Positions 1 to 7,095 of a stretch of DNA of 15,556 bases are shown in pieces. The notes beneath the pieces are model-generated. The model searched no databases. It had not been told where the DNA came from and saw nothing but the letters and a program-made list of their open reading frames with translations. The translations under genes were made by a program, and so were the position numbers. The stretch is taken from NCBI GenBank assembly GCA_913041075.1, contig CAJWGZ010000019.1:1-15556 (forward strand). Direction: 5' to 3'. Position 1 is the stretch's first letter. Every line of letters starts with the position of its first letter. The stretch comes from an uncultured Fidelibacterota bacterium. Lineage in GTDB: Bacteria > Fidelibacterota > Marinisomatia > Marinisomatales > TCS55.

Positions 1-731
1 ACTACTTCATCAACATTCGCACGTCTTATGTGAGTTAGATTTTCACGTTGCATGAGATATGCAACTACCCGAATACTGGAGACCAAACTTTTTATGGTAA
101 GAGTCGCAAAAATTGTCTTTTCATCCGGAGAACCTATATTTTCGTCATCGAGATTAGGAATAATTATTACTGTTTTAGCATTTACTATACTAGCCTTATT
201 TAAAATCTCCTCGCTGGTAAAATCTCCAGCAACAAAATGAAGATCCACATCCTTATACTTATTTTTCAAATGATTAACTATATCTTCGTGGATTTCATTT
301 ATAAGAACCAGTTCAAGTGTTTTTTGATCAGTTAAATTCCTTAATGAATCAATAATTGATTCTGCATTCTTATTCCAGCCACAAAGAATGATGTGATCAC
401 GTATGTCTACTTTTTCCAAACCTTTATCCTCCCGAATTCTTTTTGCTACGTAAATGGATGAGATCGTTGCAGTTAATAGGGAAACTAGTGATATACCCGC
501 AAACATGATAATTACTGCGAAAAACCTACCTTCTGGGGTTGCCGGGTAAAAATCTCCATAACCTACTGTTGTCATGGTTACTATCGCCCACCAAAAAGGT
601 GTTTCTTTTTCAGTAATAGGGCCCGTCTCCAAGTATATAACTATAAGTCCACCAAGCACCATGACAATTAACAAACCAGCACCTACCTGGAAAAAACTGT
701 TTCGTATCAGGTGTCTAAACCAACGACTCAT
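1..731 (-). CDS. Two-TM RCK-domain potassium channel, MthK-like (3' end beyond window)
   Basis: This is a membrane K+ channel subunit, read from an ATG at 731 and still open at base 1, so the C-terminus is missing (243 codons visible). Seen: a hydrophobic helix at about residues 15-34; a pore helix with WWAIVTM followed by the selectivity filter TTVGYGD (54-60); a second helix with a candidate gating-hinge glycine (G79); then a Rossmann-type RCK/TrkA-N domain opening HIILCGWN (113-120). The CGWN form resembles the CGWS of archaeal MthK rather than the GxGxxG of TrkA. The glutamates that bind Ca2+ in MthK (the AEAER segment) are replaced here by AYLMQ, so calcium gating is doubtful. It lies 55 nt downstream of the rlmD-like gene on the same strand and has no Shine-Dalgarno. 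An in-frame stop 15 nt upstream of the ATG fixes the earliest possible start. The family call is firm; the ligand is unknown. Confidence 0.93.
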   Translation of the reverse strand, partial: MSRWFRHLIRNSFFQVGAGLLIVMVLGGLIVIYLETGPITEKETPFWWAIVTMTTVGYGDFYPATPEGRFFAVIIMFAGISLVSLLTATISSIYVAKRIREDKGLEKVDIRDHIILCGWNKNAESIIDSLRNLTDQKTLELVLINEIHEDIVNHLKNKYKDVDLHFVAGDFTSEEILNKASIVNAKTVIIIPNLDDENIGSPDEKTIFATLTIKSLVSSIRVVAYLMQRENLTHIRRANVDEV

Positions 732-786
732 GGATAAAAATTTAAGTCAAGAAAAAATAAGATATAAAGGTTCGATTCATCTTTAA

Positions 787-2190
787 TTACTTTGTCAATA
801 ATGCGACGGTCTCAATGTGGGGAGTATGAGGGAACATATCCACCAAGGTCATTGATTGTAATTTCCAGCCCCAATGAATTAATTGGATTATATCCCGCGC
901 CTGAGTTGTAGGGTTACATGATACATAAACTATACGTCGAGAACCGAACTTAGGTAATGATTTCACCATATTTTTATGAATGCCAGATCTTGGTGGATCA
1001 AGTATCAATAAATCCGGAATTGGATAATCATCTAGATTACGACCTTTTTTAAAATAAGTATCGAGATTTACTTTTTGAAATTTTGTATTACCAATTCCAT
1101 TGACTACTGCGTTTCTTGTTGCATCTTCAATTGCACTTTTAATTACGTCAAAGCCATATATTTCCTTTGCATAACGCGCTAAGAATAGAGAGATAGACCC
1201 TGTACCACAAAACAAATCAAAAACTATTTCCTTTCCAGTTAAACCAGCATTCTCTTGCACGACCAGAAATAATTTCTCCGCCTGTTCAGTATTAGTCTGG
1301 AAAAAGGAGTTCGCCGAAATTTCAAAAGTGATATTACCTAATTTTTCCCGGATATTAGGTGCCCCATGTAGGATTATTTCTGATTCACCATAAGCTACAT
1401 CTGCTCGTCTAGTATTTATATTATTCACGATTGAAGTGATATCGGGGAATTGATTTAATAGCGCTTTTATAATTGGTTCCAGTACCTTCGTATTTTCATA
1501 GCTGGTAACCAGATTTACCATTAACTCGCCAGTATTACAACCATAGCGAAGCACCAAATGGCGTAAGTAGCCGTTGTTTGTTTTAATATCATATGGCTTC
1601 AGATTATTATTTAATGCTTCAGTCCGCACCAAATTCAATATGTTATTACATATTTTTTCTTGAATATGACATTCATTGATATCCAAAATTTTATCGTAAC
1701 GGCGAGGAATATGTAATCCGAGTGCAAAATCAGATTCTGGAACTTCTTTTTCTCCTTCAAGTATCCAACGGCGATTACTAAATGAAAACTCCATTTTATT
1801 ACGGTAATTATATTGTTTATCAGCAGCTATAACTTTATTCACTGTAAAATCATCTATTCCAGCTTGCCTTATATAAAGATCTTCAACCTGTTTTTTTTTC
1901 TGATTTACCTGTTCTTTATAATCTAGGTTTTGTGTGCTGCAACCACCACAAACGGGAAAATGCCTGCATAGTGAATCAACTACATGTGGTGAATCTCTTA
2001 AGATTTCCAATGGTCTAGCTTCTGCATAACCTCTATGCTTTTTATATACCAACACACGTACTTTTTGTCCGGGTAAAGTATTCTTTACAAAAACGACAAA
2101 ATTATCCTTTCTAGCCACACCTTTTCCGCCAAAGGCCAATGATTCTATTTCTAGGCTTAATTCTGATCCTTTTACTATAGGATTAATCAT
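787..2190 (-). CDS. rlmD: 23S rRNA (uracil-5-)-methyltransferase, RlmD/RumA family
   Basis: This is a SAM-dependent RNA m5U methyltransferase of the TrmA/RumA family, 467 aa and of usual length. Seen: an N-terminal TRAM (OB-fold) domain at about 5-60; cysteines C75, C81 and C84 plus C174, matching the family's 4Fe-4S cluster; the FQTN motif (297-300); the SAM loop DLFCGTG (325-331); DPPRSG (398-403); the catalytic nucleophile in SCNP (C425); and the general base region HIETV (E460). Family knowledge says RlmD methylates U1939 of 23S rRNA. RlmC- or RlmCD-type specificity cannot be excluded from sequence alone. It starts at an ATG 25 nt after the truncated ALDH gene with no Shine-Dalgarno, and is likely cotranscribed with the deoC block. 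It has no obvious functional link to that block. Confidence 0.93.
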   Translation of the reverse strand: MINPIVKGSELSLEIESLAFGGKGVARKDNFVVFVKNTLPGQKVRVLVYKKHRGYAEARPLEILRDSPHVVDSLCRHFPVCGGCSTQNLDYKEQVNQKKKQVEDLYIRQAGIDDFTVNKVIAADKQYNYRNKMEFSFSNRRWILEGEKEVPESDFALGLHIPRRYDKILDINECHIQEKICNNILNLVRTEALNNNLKPYDIKTNNGYLRHLVLRYGCNTGELMVNLVTSYENTKVLEPIIKALLNQFPDITSIVNNINTRRADVAYGESEIILHGAPNIREKLGNITFEISANSFFQTNTEQAEKLFLVVQENAGLTGKEIVFDLFCGTGSISLFLARYAKEIYGFDVIKSAIEDATRNAVVNGIGNTKFQKVNLDTYFKKGRNLDDYPIPDLLILDPPRSGIHKNMVKSLPKFGSRRIVYVSCNPTTQARDIIQLIHWGWKLQSMTLVDMFPHTPHIETVALLTK

Positions 2191-2215
2191 TGTGAAACTT
2201 AAATAATAAGATCGA

Positions 2216-3082
2216 TCAGTACCCGATAGGATGCCAGGAAGTTTTTATTTCCTGACTTTTCATTATATGATATGGTCCCTGCGCATCTGGATTTATCCAA
2301 TTCTGATCCGCATAATTAACTGCTCTCTTAACATTTAAGGCAGTATTTTTTTCAACCACACTTGCATGACCAGAATCGACCGCACAATAAATAATTGCAT
2401 TTACATCCATATGTGATGAAAACTGTTCAATCAACTCATTATATCGACCACTCATAATATTTATCACGCCACCGGGGACATCAGAGGAGTGCAACACTTC
2501 TGCAAACGTTATTCCACACAATGGGTATGATTCAGAAGCTAGGACTACCACTGTATTGCCACCTACAACAGCGGGTACAACTACTGACAGGAAACCCAGC
2601 AAACATGAATGATCAGGTGCAATTACTGCAACGACACCAGTTGGTTCTGGCGTCGAAAAATTATAATATGGTGAGGAAACAGGATTTACTCTACTGAAAA
2701 GTTGTTGATATTTATCTGCCCAACCAGCATAGTAAACTATACGATTAATACTAAGGGCTACTTCTTTCTCTGATTGTTTCTTAGTAAAGCCTTGTAAAAT
2801 CAACTCTGATTTAAATTGTTCCTTCCTGCCTTCCAACATTTCCGCTATACGATAAAATATTTGTCCACGATTATATGCTGAACGACCAGACCAGGCTTTG
2901 AAAGCACTTCGTGCAGCCACAACTGCATTTCTAAAATCTTTTCTGGAACCGCGGCAGAAATTAATAATGGGCATATTTTTCTTAGGGTCAGTCCACTTAA
3001 TATAACGGCCAGATTCAGTACGCAGAAACTTGCCATCAATGTAAAGTTTATAGGTCTTATTAATATGTAATGATTGCGTCAT
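2216..3082 (-). CDS. Non-catalytic ALDH16 C-terminal-domain-like protein (truncated aldehyde dehydrogenase fold)
   Basis: This 288 aa protein resembles the N-terminal/Rossmann part of an aldehyde dehydrogenase but ends before a catalytic domain. It opens with a YKLYIDGKF element (11-19), then an AGWADKY stretch (119-125) shared with the upstream ALDH, then IAPDHS (154-159) where active ALDHs have PWNF, and VLASES (180-185) where they have LKPAE. There is no catalytic Cys motif and no ELGG glutamate. This is what the extra C-terminal domain of ALDH16 proteins looks like, a Rossmann fold plus beta-flap that mimics an ALDH dimer partner. Here it is a separate gene, 12 nt after the catalytic ALDH stop codon, so this is a gene split rather than a simple frameshift. 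Inferred role: it assembles with the upstream enzyme as a structural subunit. The frame is intact and codon use is ordinary, arguing against a decaying pseudogene. Confidence 0.8.
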   Translation of the reverse strand: MTQSLHINKTYKLYIDGKFLRTESGRYIKWTDPKKNMPIINFCRGSRKDFRNAVVAARSAFKAWSGRSAYNRGQIFYRIAEMLEGRKEQFKSELILQGFTKKQSEKEVALSINRIVYYAGWADKYQQLFSRVNPVSSPYYNFSTPEPTGVVAVIAPDHSCLLGFLSVVVPAVVGGNTVVVLASESYPLCGITFAEVLHSSDVPGGVINIMSGRYNELIEQFSSHMDVNAIIYCAVDSGHASVVEKNTALNVKRAVNYADQNWINPDAQGPYHIMKSQEIKTSWHPIGY

Positions 3083-3094
3083 TATCCAGGATTG

Positions 3095-4570
3095 TTAATA
3101 GAGATTAACATATGGTAATAATCCTTCCAAGCCGCCTTCGCGGCCCATCCCGCTTTCTTTATAACCTCCAAAGGGAGAAGTTGGATCAAACTTATTGAAT
3201 GTATTTGCCCAAATTACACCGGCACGAATATCTTTCGATATTTTGAAAATCTTCGATCCTTTATCTGTCCATACGCCACCAGATAATCCATAAGGTGTAT
3301 TATTGGCTTTAGCAATTACCTCATCAATTGTACGAAAGGTTTGAATCACTAAAACAGGACCGAATATTTCCTCCTGGACCAAGCGATGCGATTGACTCAT
3401 ATCGGTAAAAAGTGTCGGTGCACACCAATAACCCTTTTTTGGTATAGTACAAGTTGACTGATATATTGTACTACCTTCATCTACGCCAATATCTAGATAC
3501 ATTTGAATCTTTTCCAACTGTGTCTTCGAATTAATTGCCCCGATATCTGTATTCTTATCTAAGGGGTCACCTAAAATCAGGTTTTCCATACGACTTTTTA
3601 ATTTAGATATTATTTCTTTAGAGACACTCTCTTGAACATATAATCGCGAGCCCGCGCAGCAGACATGACCTTGATTGAAAAATATACTATTTATTATTCC
3701 CTCTACAGCCTGATCAATAGGTGCATCCTCGAAAATTATATTGGCAGCTTTACCGCCGAGTTCCAAAGTATATTTCTTACTGGAGCCCGCTAAAGCCCGT
3801 ATGATTGATTTTCCAACTTCTGTTGAACCAGTAAACGCAATTTTATCAACTTTGGAGTGGTTCACCAAATATTCGCCAGTACTTCCATCTCCGGTAACAA
3901 TGTTTACTACCCCAGGAGGTAAATCTGCATCCTGGATGATTTCTGCAAGTTTAAGCGCAGTTAAGGGCGTTGTTTCAGCCGGTTTTAGTACAACGGTATT
4001 GCCAGTAGCGAGCGCTGGGGCAATTTTCCAGGCAGCCATCAATAGCGGGAAATTCCATGGGATAATTTGTCCAGCGACACCGATAGGTTTTGTTTTTCGA
4101 CCGGGGAAAGCATAATCAAGTTTATCAGCCCAGCCAGCGTAATAAAAAAAGTGAGCTGCTGCTAATGGTATATCTATATCCCTTGATTCCCTTATTGGCT
4201 TACCGCAATCCAATGTCTCAATGACAGCGAATTCTCGAGCCCGTTCCTGAATAAGCCGGGCAATACGATATATATATTTCCCTCGTTGGGATGGGTCCAT
4301 TTTCTTCCAAACATTTTCATACGCTACCTTAGCTGCAGCAACAGCTTTATTAACATCAGCTTTGCCGGCGGAAGCTACTTTCGCTATGTTAGTTTCATTA
4401 GCCGGATTAATGGAATTAAAATAAGTCCCCTCCTTTGGTTTTGTAAATTTTCCTGCAATGAACAAATCATAATTGGACATCAATGAAATATGATCAGTGC
4501 TCTCCGGCGCGGCACTATATTCCCAATTTGTTGATACCTTCTTTTTTGTTGTATTAGTCCTACCTACCAT
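3095..4570 (-). CDS. NAD(P)-dependent aldehyde dehydrogenase, catalytic half of a split ALDH16-like enzyme
   Basis: This 491 aa ALDH has all key residues: the oxyanion Asn in PWNFP (N173), cofactor-binding LKPAE (195-199), GSTEVG (248-253), general base E270 in ELGG, nucleophile C304 in GHVCCAGSR, and EIFGPV (401-406). The N-terminal extension carries EYSAAPES (17-24), which recalls the start of bacterial ALDH16 proteins and supports the ATG at 4570 over the internal Met31. The protein ends soon after the normal ALDH C-terminus (GREGGLEGLL), where fused ALDH16 proteins continue into a second domain; here that domain is the next gene. It starts 3 nt after the deoC stop codon, so the two are almost certainly cotranscribed. 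Inferred role: oxidation of the acetaldehyde released by DeoC to acetate. Substrate and cofactor preference are not shown by the sequence. Confidence 0.92.
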   Translation of the reverse strand: MVGRTNTTKKKVSTNWEYSAAPESTDHISLMSNYDLFIAGKFTKPKEGTYFNSINPANETNIAKVASAGKADVNKAVAAAKVAYENVWKKMDPSQRGKYIYRIARLIQERAREFAVIETLDCGKPIRESRDIDIPLAAAHFFYYAGWADKLDYAFPGRKTKPIGVAGQIIPWNFPLLMAAWKIAPALATGNTVVLKPAETTPLTALKLAEIIQDADLPPGVVNIVTGDGSTGEYLVNHSKVDKIAFTGSTEVGKSIIRALAGSSKKYTLELGGKAANIIFEDAPIDQAVEGIINSIFFNQGHVCCAGSRLYVQESVSKEIISKLKSRMENLILGDPLDKNTDIGAINSKTQLEKIQMYLDIGVDEGSTIYQSTCTIPKKGYWCAPTLFTDMSQSHRLVQEEIFGPVLVIQTFRTIDEVIAKANNTPYGLSGGVWTDKGSKIFKISKDIRAGVIWANTFNKFDPTSPFGGYKESGMGREGGLEGLLPYVNLY

Positions 4571-4573
4571 ACA

Positions 4574-5458
4574 TTAATCCAATGAAAAATAATCAGATGA
4601 TTGATAGTTGCCCTGGTTTTGTTTAATAATCTGCATCAAAACATCATTTGCAAGAGAACTAGCACCAATACGAAACAAATCGGGCGTAAGCCATGCCTGT
4701 CCAAGTGTTTCACGAACCATTACTAAATATTGAATCCCTTGCTTTGCGGTGCTAATCCCGCCAGCTGGTTTCATACCGATTCTATGCCCAGTTTGTAAAT
4801 AATGATCACGTATAGCTTCCAGCATAGTTAGGACAACTACAGGTGTTGCAGCTGGATTGATCTTTCCCGTAGAGGTTTTAATAAAGTCTGCACCAGCATG
4901 CATGGCTAGATCACTTGCCCTGCGCACATTATCCAAAGTAACAAGTTCCCCAGTTTCTAGTATTACCTTTAGTTTTGCTGCACCACAGGCATCTTTTATT
5001 TGAGCAACCTCATCGCCAACAAATTCGAGATCGCCGCTTAAGAATTTACCTCTCGATATTACCATATCCACCTCTTCAGCCCCGGCATCAACTACAGATC
5101 GTACCTCTTTGAGCTTCGCTGATAAATTTGTCATACCGCTTGGAAACGCCGTAGCTACGGAAGCAACTTTAATATTAGTTCCAACCAAGGCAACTTTTGC
5201 TACAGGCACCATGTTTGGGTAAACACAAATTGCAGCAACCGCTGGCAACCCCGGGTGTTGATCATGTAGATGGGCAGCTTTATAACATAACTGCTTTACT
5301 TTTCCTGGAGAATCCTTTCCCTCCAATGTAGTCAGATCAATCATGCTGAGGATCATTTTAAGTGCCTGGACTTTGGACTCTCGTTTTATGCTTCTTGAAA
5401 AAAGTCTGGAAACTCTTTCCTCTGCACCAACCTGATCTATAGTTCTATTATTTAACAC
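4574..5458 (-). CDS. deoC: Deoxyribose-phosphate aldolase
   Basis: This class I aldolase cleaves 2-deoxyribose-5-phosphate to glyceraldehyde-3-phosphate and acetaldehyde in deoxynucleoside catabolism. Seen: IDLTTLEG (40-47), CVYPNMV (78-84), VDMVI (D131, the family's active-site aspartate), Schiff-base lysine K194 in DFIKTSTGK, and the second active-site lysine K230 in GMKPAGGI. At 294 aa it is longer than the ~260 aa E. coli type. An N-terminal helix (EERVSRLFSRSIKRESK) is typical of the longer, eukaryote-like DERA subgroup, which supports the GTG start at 5458; the next in-frame Met codons (35, 39) would cut into the fold. It lies 8 nt after the mutase stop codon and 3 nt before the ALDH gene. 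There is no Shine-Dalgarno, so translational coupling is likely. Confidence 0.95.
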   Translation of the reverse strand: MLNNRTIDQVGAEERVSRLFSRSIKRESKVQALKMILSMIDLTTLEGKDSPGKVKQLCYKAAHLHDQHPGLPAVAAICVYPNMVPVAKVALVGTNIKVASVATAFPSGMTNLSAKLKEVRSVVDAGAEEVDMVISRGKFLSGDLEFVGDEVAQIKDACGAAKLKVILETGELVTLDNVRRASDLAMHAGADFIKTSTGKINPAATPVVVLTMLEAIRDHYLQTGHRIGMKPAGGISTAKQGIQYLVMVRETLGQAWLTPDLFRIGASSLANDVLMQIIKQNQGNYQSSDYFSLD

Positions 5459-5466
5459 TATGGTAA

Positions 5467-6813
5467 TTAGGTCTCAATCAAGGACTTCATTTTATCAATT
5501 AGTTTCTGTGCGGCATTCTTATTTTCAGCTTCTGCATAAATTCTAATTATCGGTTCAGTATTGGATTTACGCAAGTGAATCCATTGATTGTCCCAAGTGA
5601 ATTTAGTGCCATCTTCTGTATTTATTTCTGCGCCTTCAAATTTATCAATTGCAGCTGTGATTAGGTTGGCCATATCAACTCCATCAATAGCCAGTTTATC
5701 CTTCACAATTACGAACTGAGGAAGCCCAGCGTAAATAAGGCTTAACCGCTCATCAGTCAGTGCCATCCTATTAAGTACCATAGCACAGCCAACCAGGGAA
5801 TCCCGACCTAGATGTGCTTCCTTGAGGATAATGCCACCATTACCTTCGCCACCGAATTTTGCGCCGACATCAATCATTTTTTGAACTACATTAATCTCAC
5901 CTACCGGGGTTCGCTCAACACTACAATTATATCTTGCAGCTATTTTTTCTAGTACCATAGATGTAGATAGGTTTATAACGAAAGTTTCTTGTGTTTTCTT
6001 TTGCCTGATATAGCCATCACCTGCTATGGCTAAGGTATATTCATCACTTAATGGTTTTCCATCCTCAGATACAACTGCTAAACGATCAGCATCTGGATCC
6101 ACAGCGAATCCAACATCGGCATTATTTCTAACCACCGCCGTGCTAAGCATCTCTAGATTTTCTGGTAATGGTTCCGTACCTCTTGTGAATTCACCATTTG
6201 GTTCACAATTCATACGGATTACTTCGCAATTAAATGATTCTAGCAATCTTGGTACTGCATCATAGCCAGCACCATTTACAGCATCTATCACTACCTTGAA
6301 TTTTTTCTTACGTATTTTATTTATATCGACACTACGTAGGCTTGCCACTTGGATAATATGTTTCTGGACAGCATTAACATCCATAAAGATTGTACCGTGC
6401 TCAATATCCTGATTTGGAAATTCAATACCAGCATCTACTACAGAGAATAAGCTATCACATTCATCAGGTCGGAAAAATGTTCCATCACCGCGGATAAATT
6501 TTAATCCATTCCATTCAATGGGATTATGACTAGCAGTGATAACAACACCCGCAACAGCGTCAGTTCTCTCTACCATAAACTGCACCGTAGGTGTTGGCAC
6601 AATACCTAATGAAATGACATCTCTCCCATAATTCAGGAGTATTTCCACCATTGCATCCGATAAATGCTCTCCTGATGGTCTAGAATCTCTTCCGATCATA
6701 ATAACACCATCAGGGAACATTGTATGAACTGCCGCTGCGTAAGCAGCGCAGGTTTCAGGTAACAAGTCTGTTTTTACCAGACCTCGAACACCAGATATAC
6801 TACGAATCAACAT
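5467..6813 (-). CDS. Alpha-D-phosphohexomutase family enzyme (GlmM / phosphomannomutase-like)
   Basis: This 448 aa four-domain phosphosugar mutase has the phosphoserine loop TASHNP (93-98, S95), the Mg-binding loop DPDADR (239-244), the sugar-specificity loop GEGNGG (322-327) and the C-terminal phosphate-binding loop RKSNTEPIIR (415-424). The specificity loop is not the GEQSGH of classical GlmM nor the GExSGH of PGM/PMM. It resembles enzymes annotated as GlmM in Bacteroidetes and archaea. Being first in an operon with deoC raises the possibility that it acts as a phosphopentomutase, as an archaeal member of this family does; that would supply deoxyribose-5-phosphate. The ATG is only 5 nt beyond the T-tract of the rpsU terminator, with no Shine-Dalgarno, so the transcript may be nearly leaderless or arise by read-through. 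No other glmM is visible in the window, so I leave the symbol blank. Confidence 0.88.
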   Translation of the reverse strand: MLIRSISGVRGLVKTDLLPETCAAYAAAVHTMFPDGVIMIGRDSRPSGEHLSDAMVEILLNYGRDVISLGIVPTPTVQFMVERTDAVAGVVITASHNPIEWNGLKFIRGDGTFFRPDECDSLFSVVDAGIEFPNQDIEHGTIFMDVNAVQKHIIQVASLRSVDINKIRKKKFKVVIDAVNGAGYDAVPRLLESFNCEVIRMNCEPNGEFTRGTEPLPENLEMLSTAVVRNNADVGFAVDPDADRLAVVSEDGKPLSDEYTLAIAGDGYIRQKKTQETFVINLSTSMVLEKIAARYNCSVERTPVGEINVVQKMIDVGAKFGGEGNGGIILKEAHLGRDSLVGCAMVLNRMALTDERLSLIYAGLPQFVIVKDKLAIDGVDMANLITAAIDKFEGAEINTEDGTKFTWDNQWIHLRKSNTEPIIRIYAEAENKNAAQKLIDKMKSLIET

Positions 6814-6817
6814 GGCA

Positions 6818-6856
6818 AAAAATAAAAAAGGTTCGGGTTTAAGACCCGAACCTTTT
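6818..6856 (-). terminator. Strong rho-independent terminator after rpsU
   Basis: A 13-bp perfect stem (6826-6838 pairs with 6844-6856), rich in GC at its core (GGTTCGGGT / ACCCGAACC), encloses a 5-nt loop. On the minus strand it is followed by TTATTTTTT. It lies between the rpsU stop codon and the mutase start, so it ends the rpoD-rpsU transcript. It abuts the next gene's ATG, so that gene's expression must depend on read-through or on a promoter overlapping this element. On the plus strand the stem is followed by CAAACAC rather than a T run, so it is directional. Confidence 0.9.
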
Positions 6857-6863
6857 CAAACAC

Positions 6864-6883
6864 TTTCATAATTTATTATGAAA
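6864..6883 (-). other. Small AT-rich hairpin immediately after rpsU stop
   Basis: An 8-bp perfect inverted repeat (TTTCATAA / TTATGAAA) with a 4-nt loop sits directly after the rpsU stop codon and just before the main terminator. It has no T run of its own. It may protect the mRNA 3' end or be incidental in AT-rich DNA. Confidence 0.45.
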
Positions 6884-6884
6884 A

Positions 6885-7073
6885 TTAGTAGCGTGATATT
6901 CTCGTCATTCGTCTAGCAGCTTTTTTACGCTCAGCCCGTTTCTTATCACTTGGCTTTACATAATATGATTTTTGTCTAACATCACGTAAAATTCCTGCGC
7001 GCTCCCATTTCTTCTTAAACCGTCGTAAAGCGCGTTCCAAAGGCTCGCCTTCTCTAACAGTTACCTCAACCAT
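6885..7073 (-). CDS. rpsU: Small ribosomal subunit protein bS21
   Basis: This 62 aa, strongly basic protein matches bS21: VREGEPLERALRRFKKK (6-22), the YYVKPSDKKR segment (37-46) and a K/R-rich C-terminal helix. It binds the 30S platform close to the 3' end of 16S rRNA. It follows rpoD by 22 nt and is the last gene before the terminator. Unlike most neighbours it has a strong Shine-Dalgarno (GAGGTG, 7 nt before the ATG). In Flavobacterium, bS21 helps hide the anti-SD and rpsU is reported to be autoregulated through its strong SD. By my recollection, the Tyr near position 54 that contacts the anti-SD there appears to be Arg54 here (KAARRM), so the mechanism may differ. Confidence 0.96.
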   Translation of the reverse strand: MVEVTVREGEPLERALRRFKKKWERAGILRDVRQKSYYVKPSDKKRAERKKAARRMTRISRY

Positions 7074-7080
7074 TTATTTT

Positions 7081-7086
7081 CACCTC
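7081..7086 (-). promoter_or_regulatory. Strong Shine-Dalgarno of rpsU
   Basis: GAAAGAGGTG on the minus strand contains GAGGTG, complementary to the CACCTC at the 3' end of 16S rRNA, 7 nt before the ATG. It is one of only three clear SD sites in the window. It overlaps none of rpoD, whose stop codon lies just upstream. Confidence 0.8.
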
Positions 7087-7095
7087 TTTCATATA

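Noticed and set aside
52..786. Plus-strand open frames at 52-240 and 574-786
   Set aside because: They lie opposite the potassium channel gene, whose minus-strand frame has clear pore and RCK motifs; their translations show no recognisable features.
757..786. GGTTCGATTC resembling a tRNA T-loop, and a weak hairpin followed by a T run on the minus strand
   Set aside because: No acceptor or anticodon arms around it, and the hairpin stem is only 5 bp with a 15-nt loop, too weak to call a tRNA or terminator.
2845..3039. 64 aa minus-strand frame inside the truncated ALDH gene
   Set aside because: Alternative frame within a gene that has clear ALDH motifs in the main frame.
3083..3094. Frameshift splitting one ALDH16 gene
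   Set aside because: The upstream gene ends at a normal ALDH C-terminus with a stop, and a new ATG follows 12 nt later with a proper domain start; nothing suggests a single-base error, although an assembly check would settle it.
3741..4115. 124 aa plus-strand frame opposite the catalytic ALDH, and similar long antisense frames at 7367-7753 and 9579-9956
   Set aside because: Antisense shadows of strongly conserved genes; no ribosome binding site or domain pattern.
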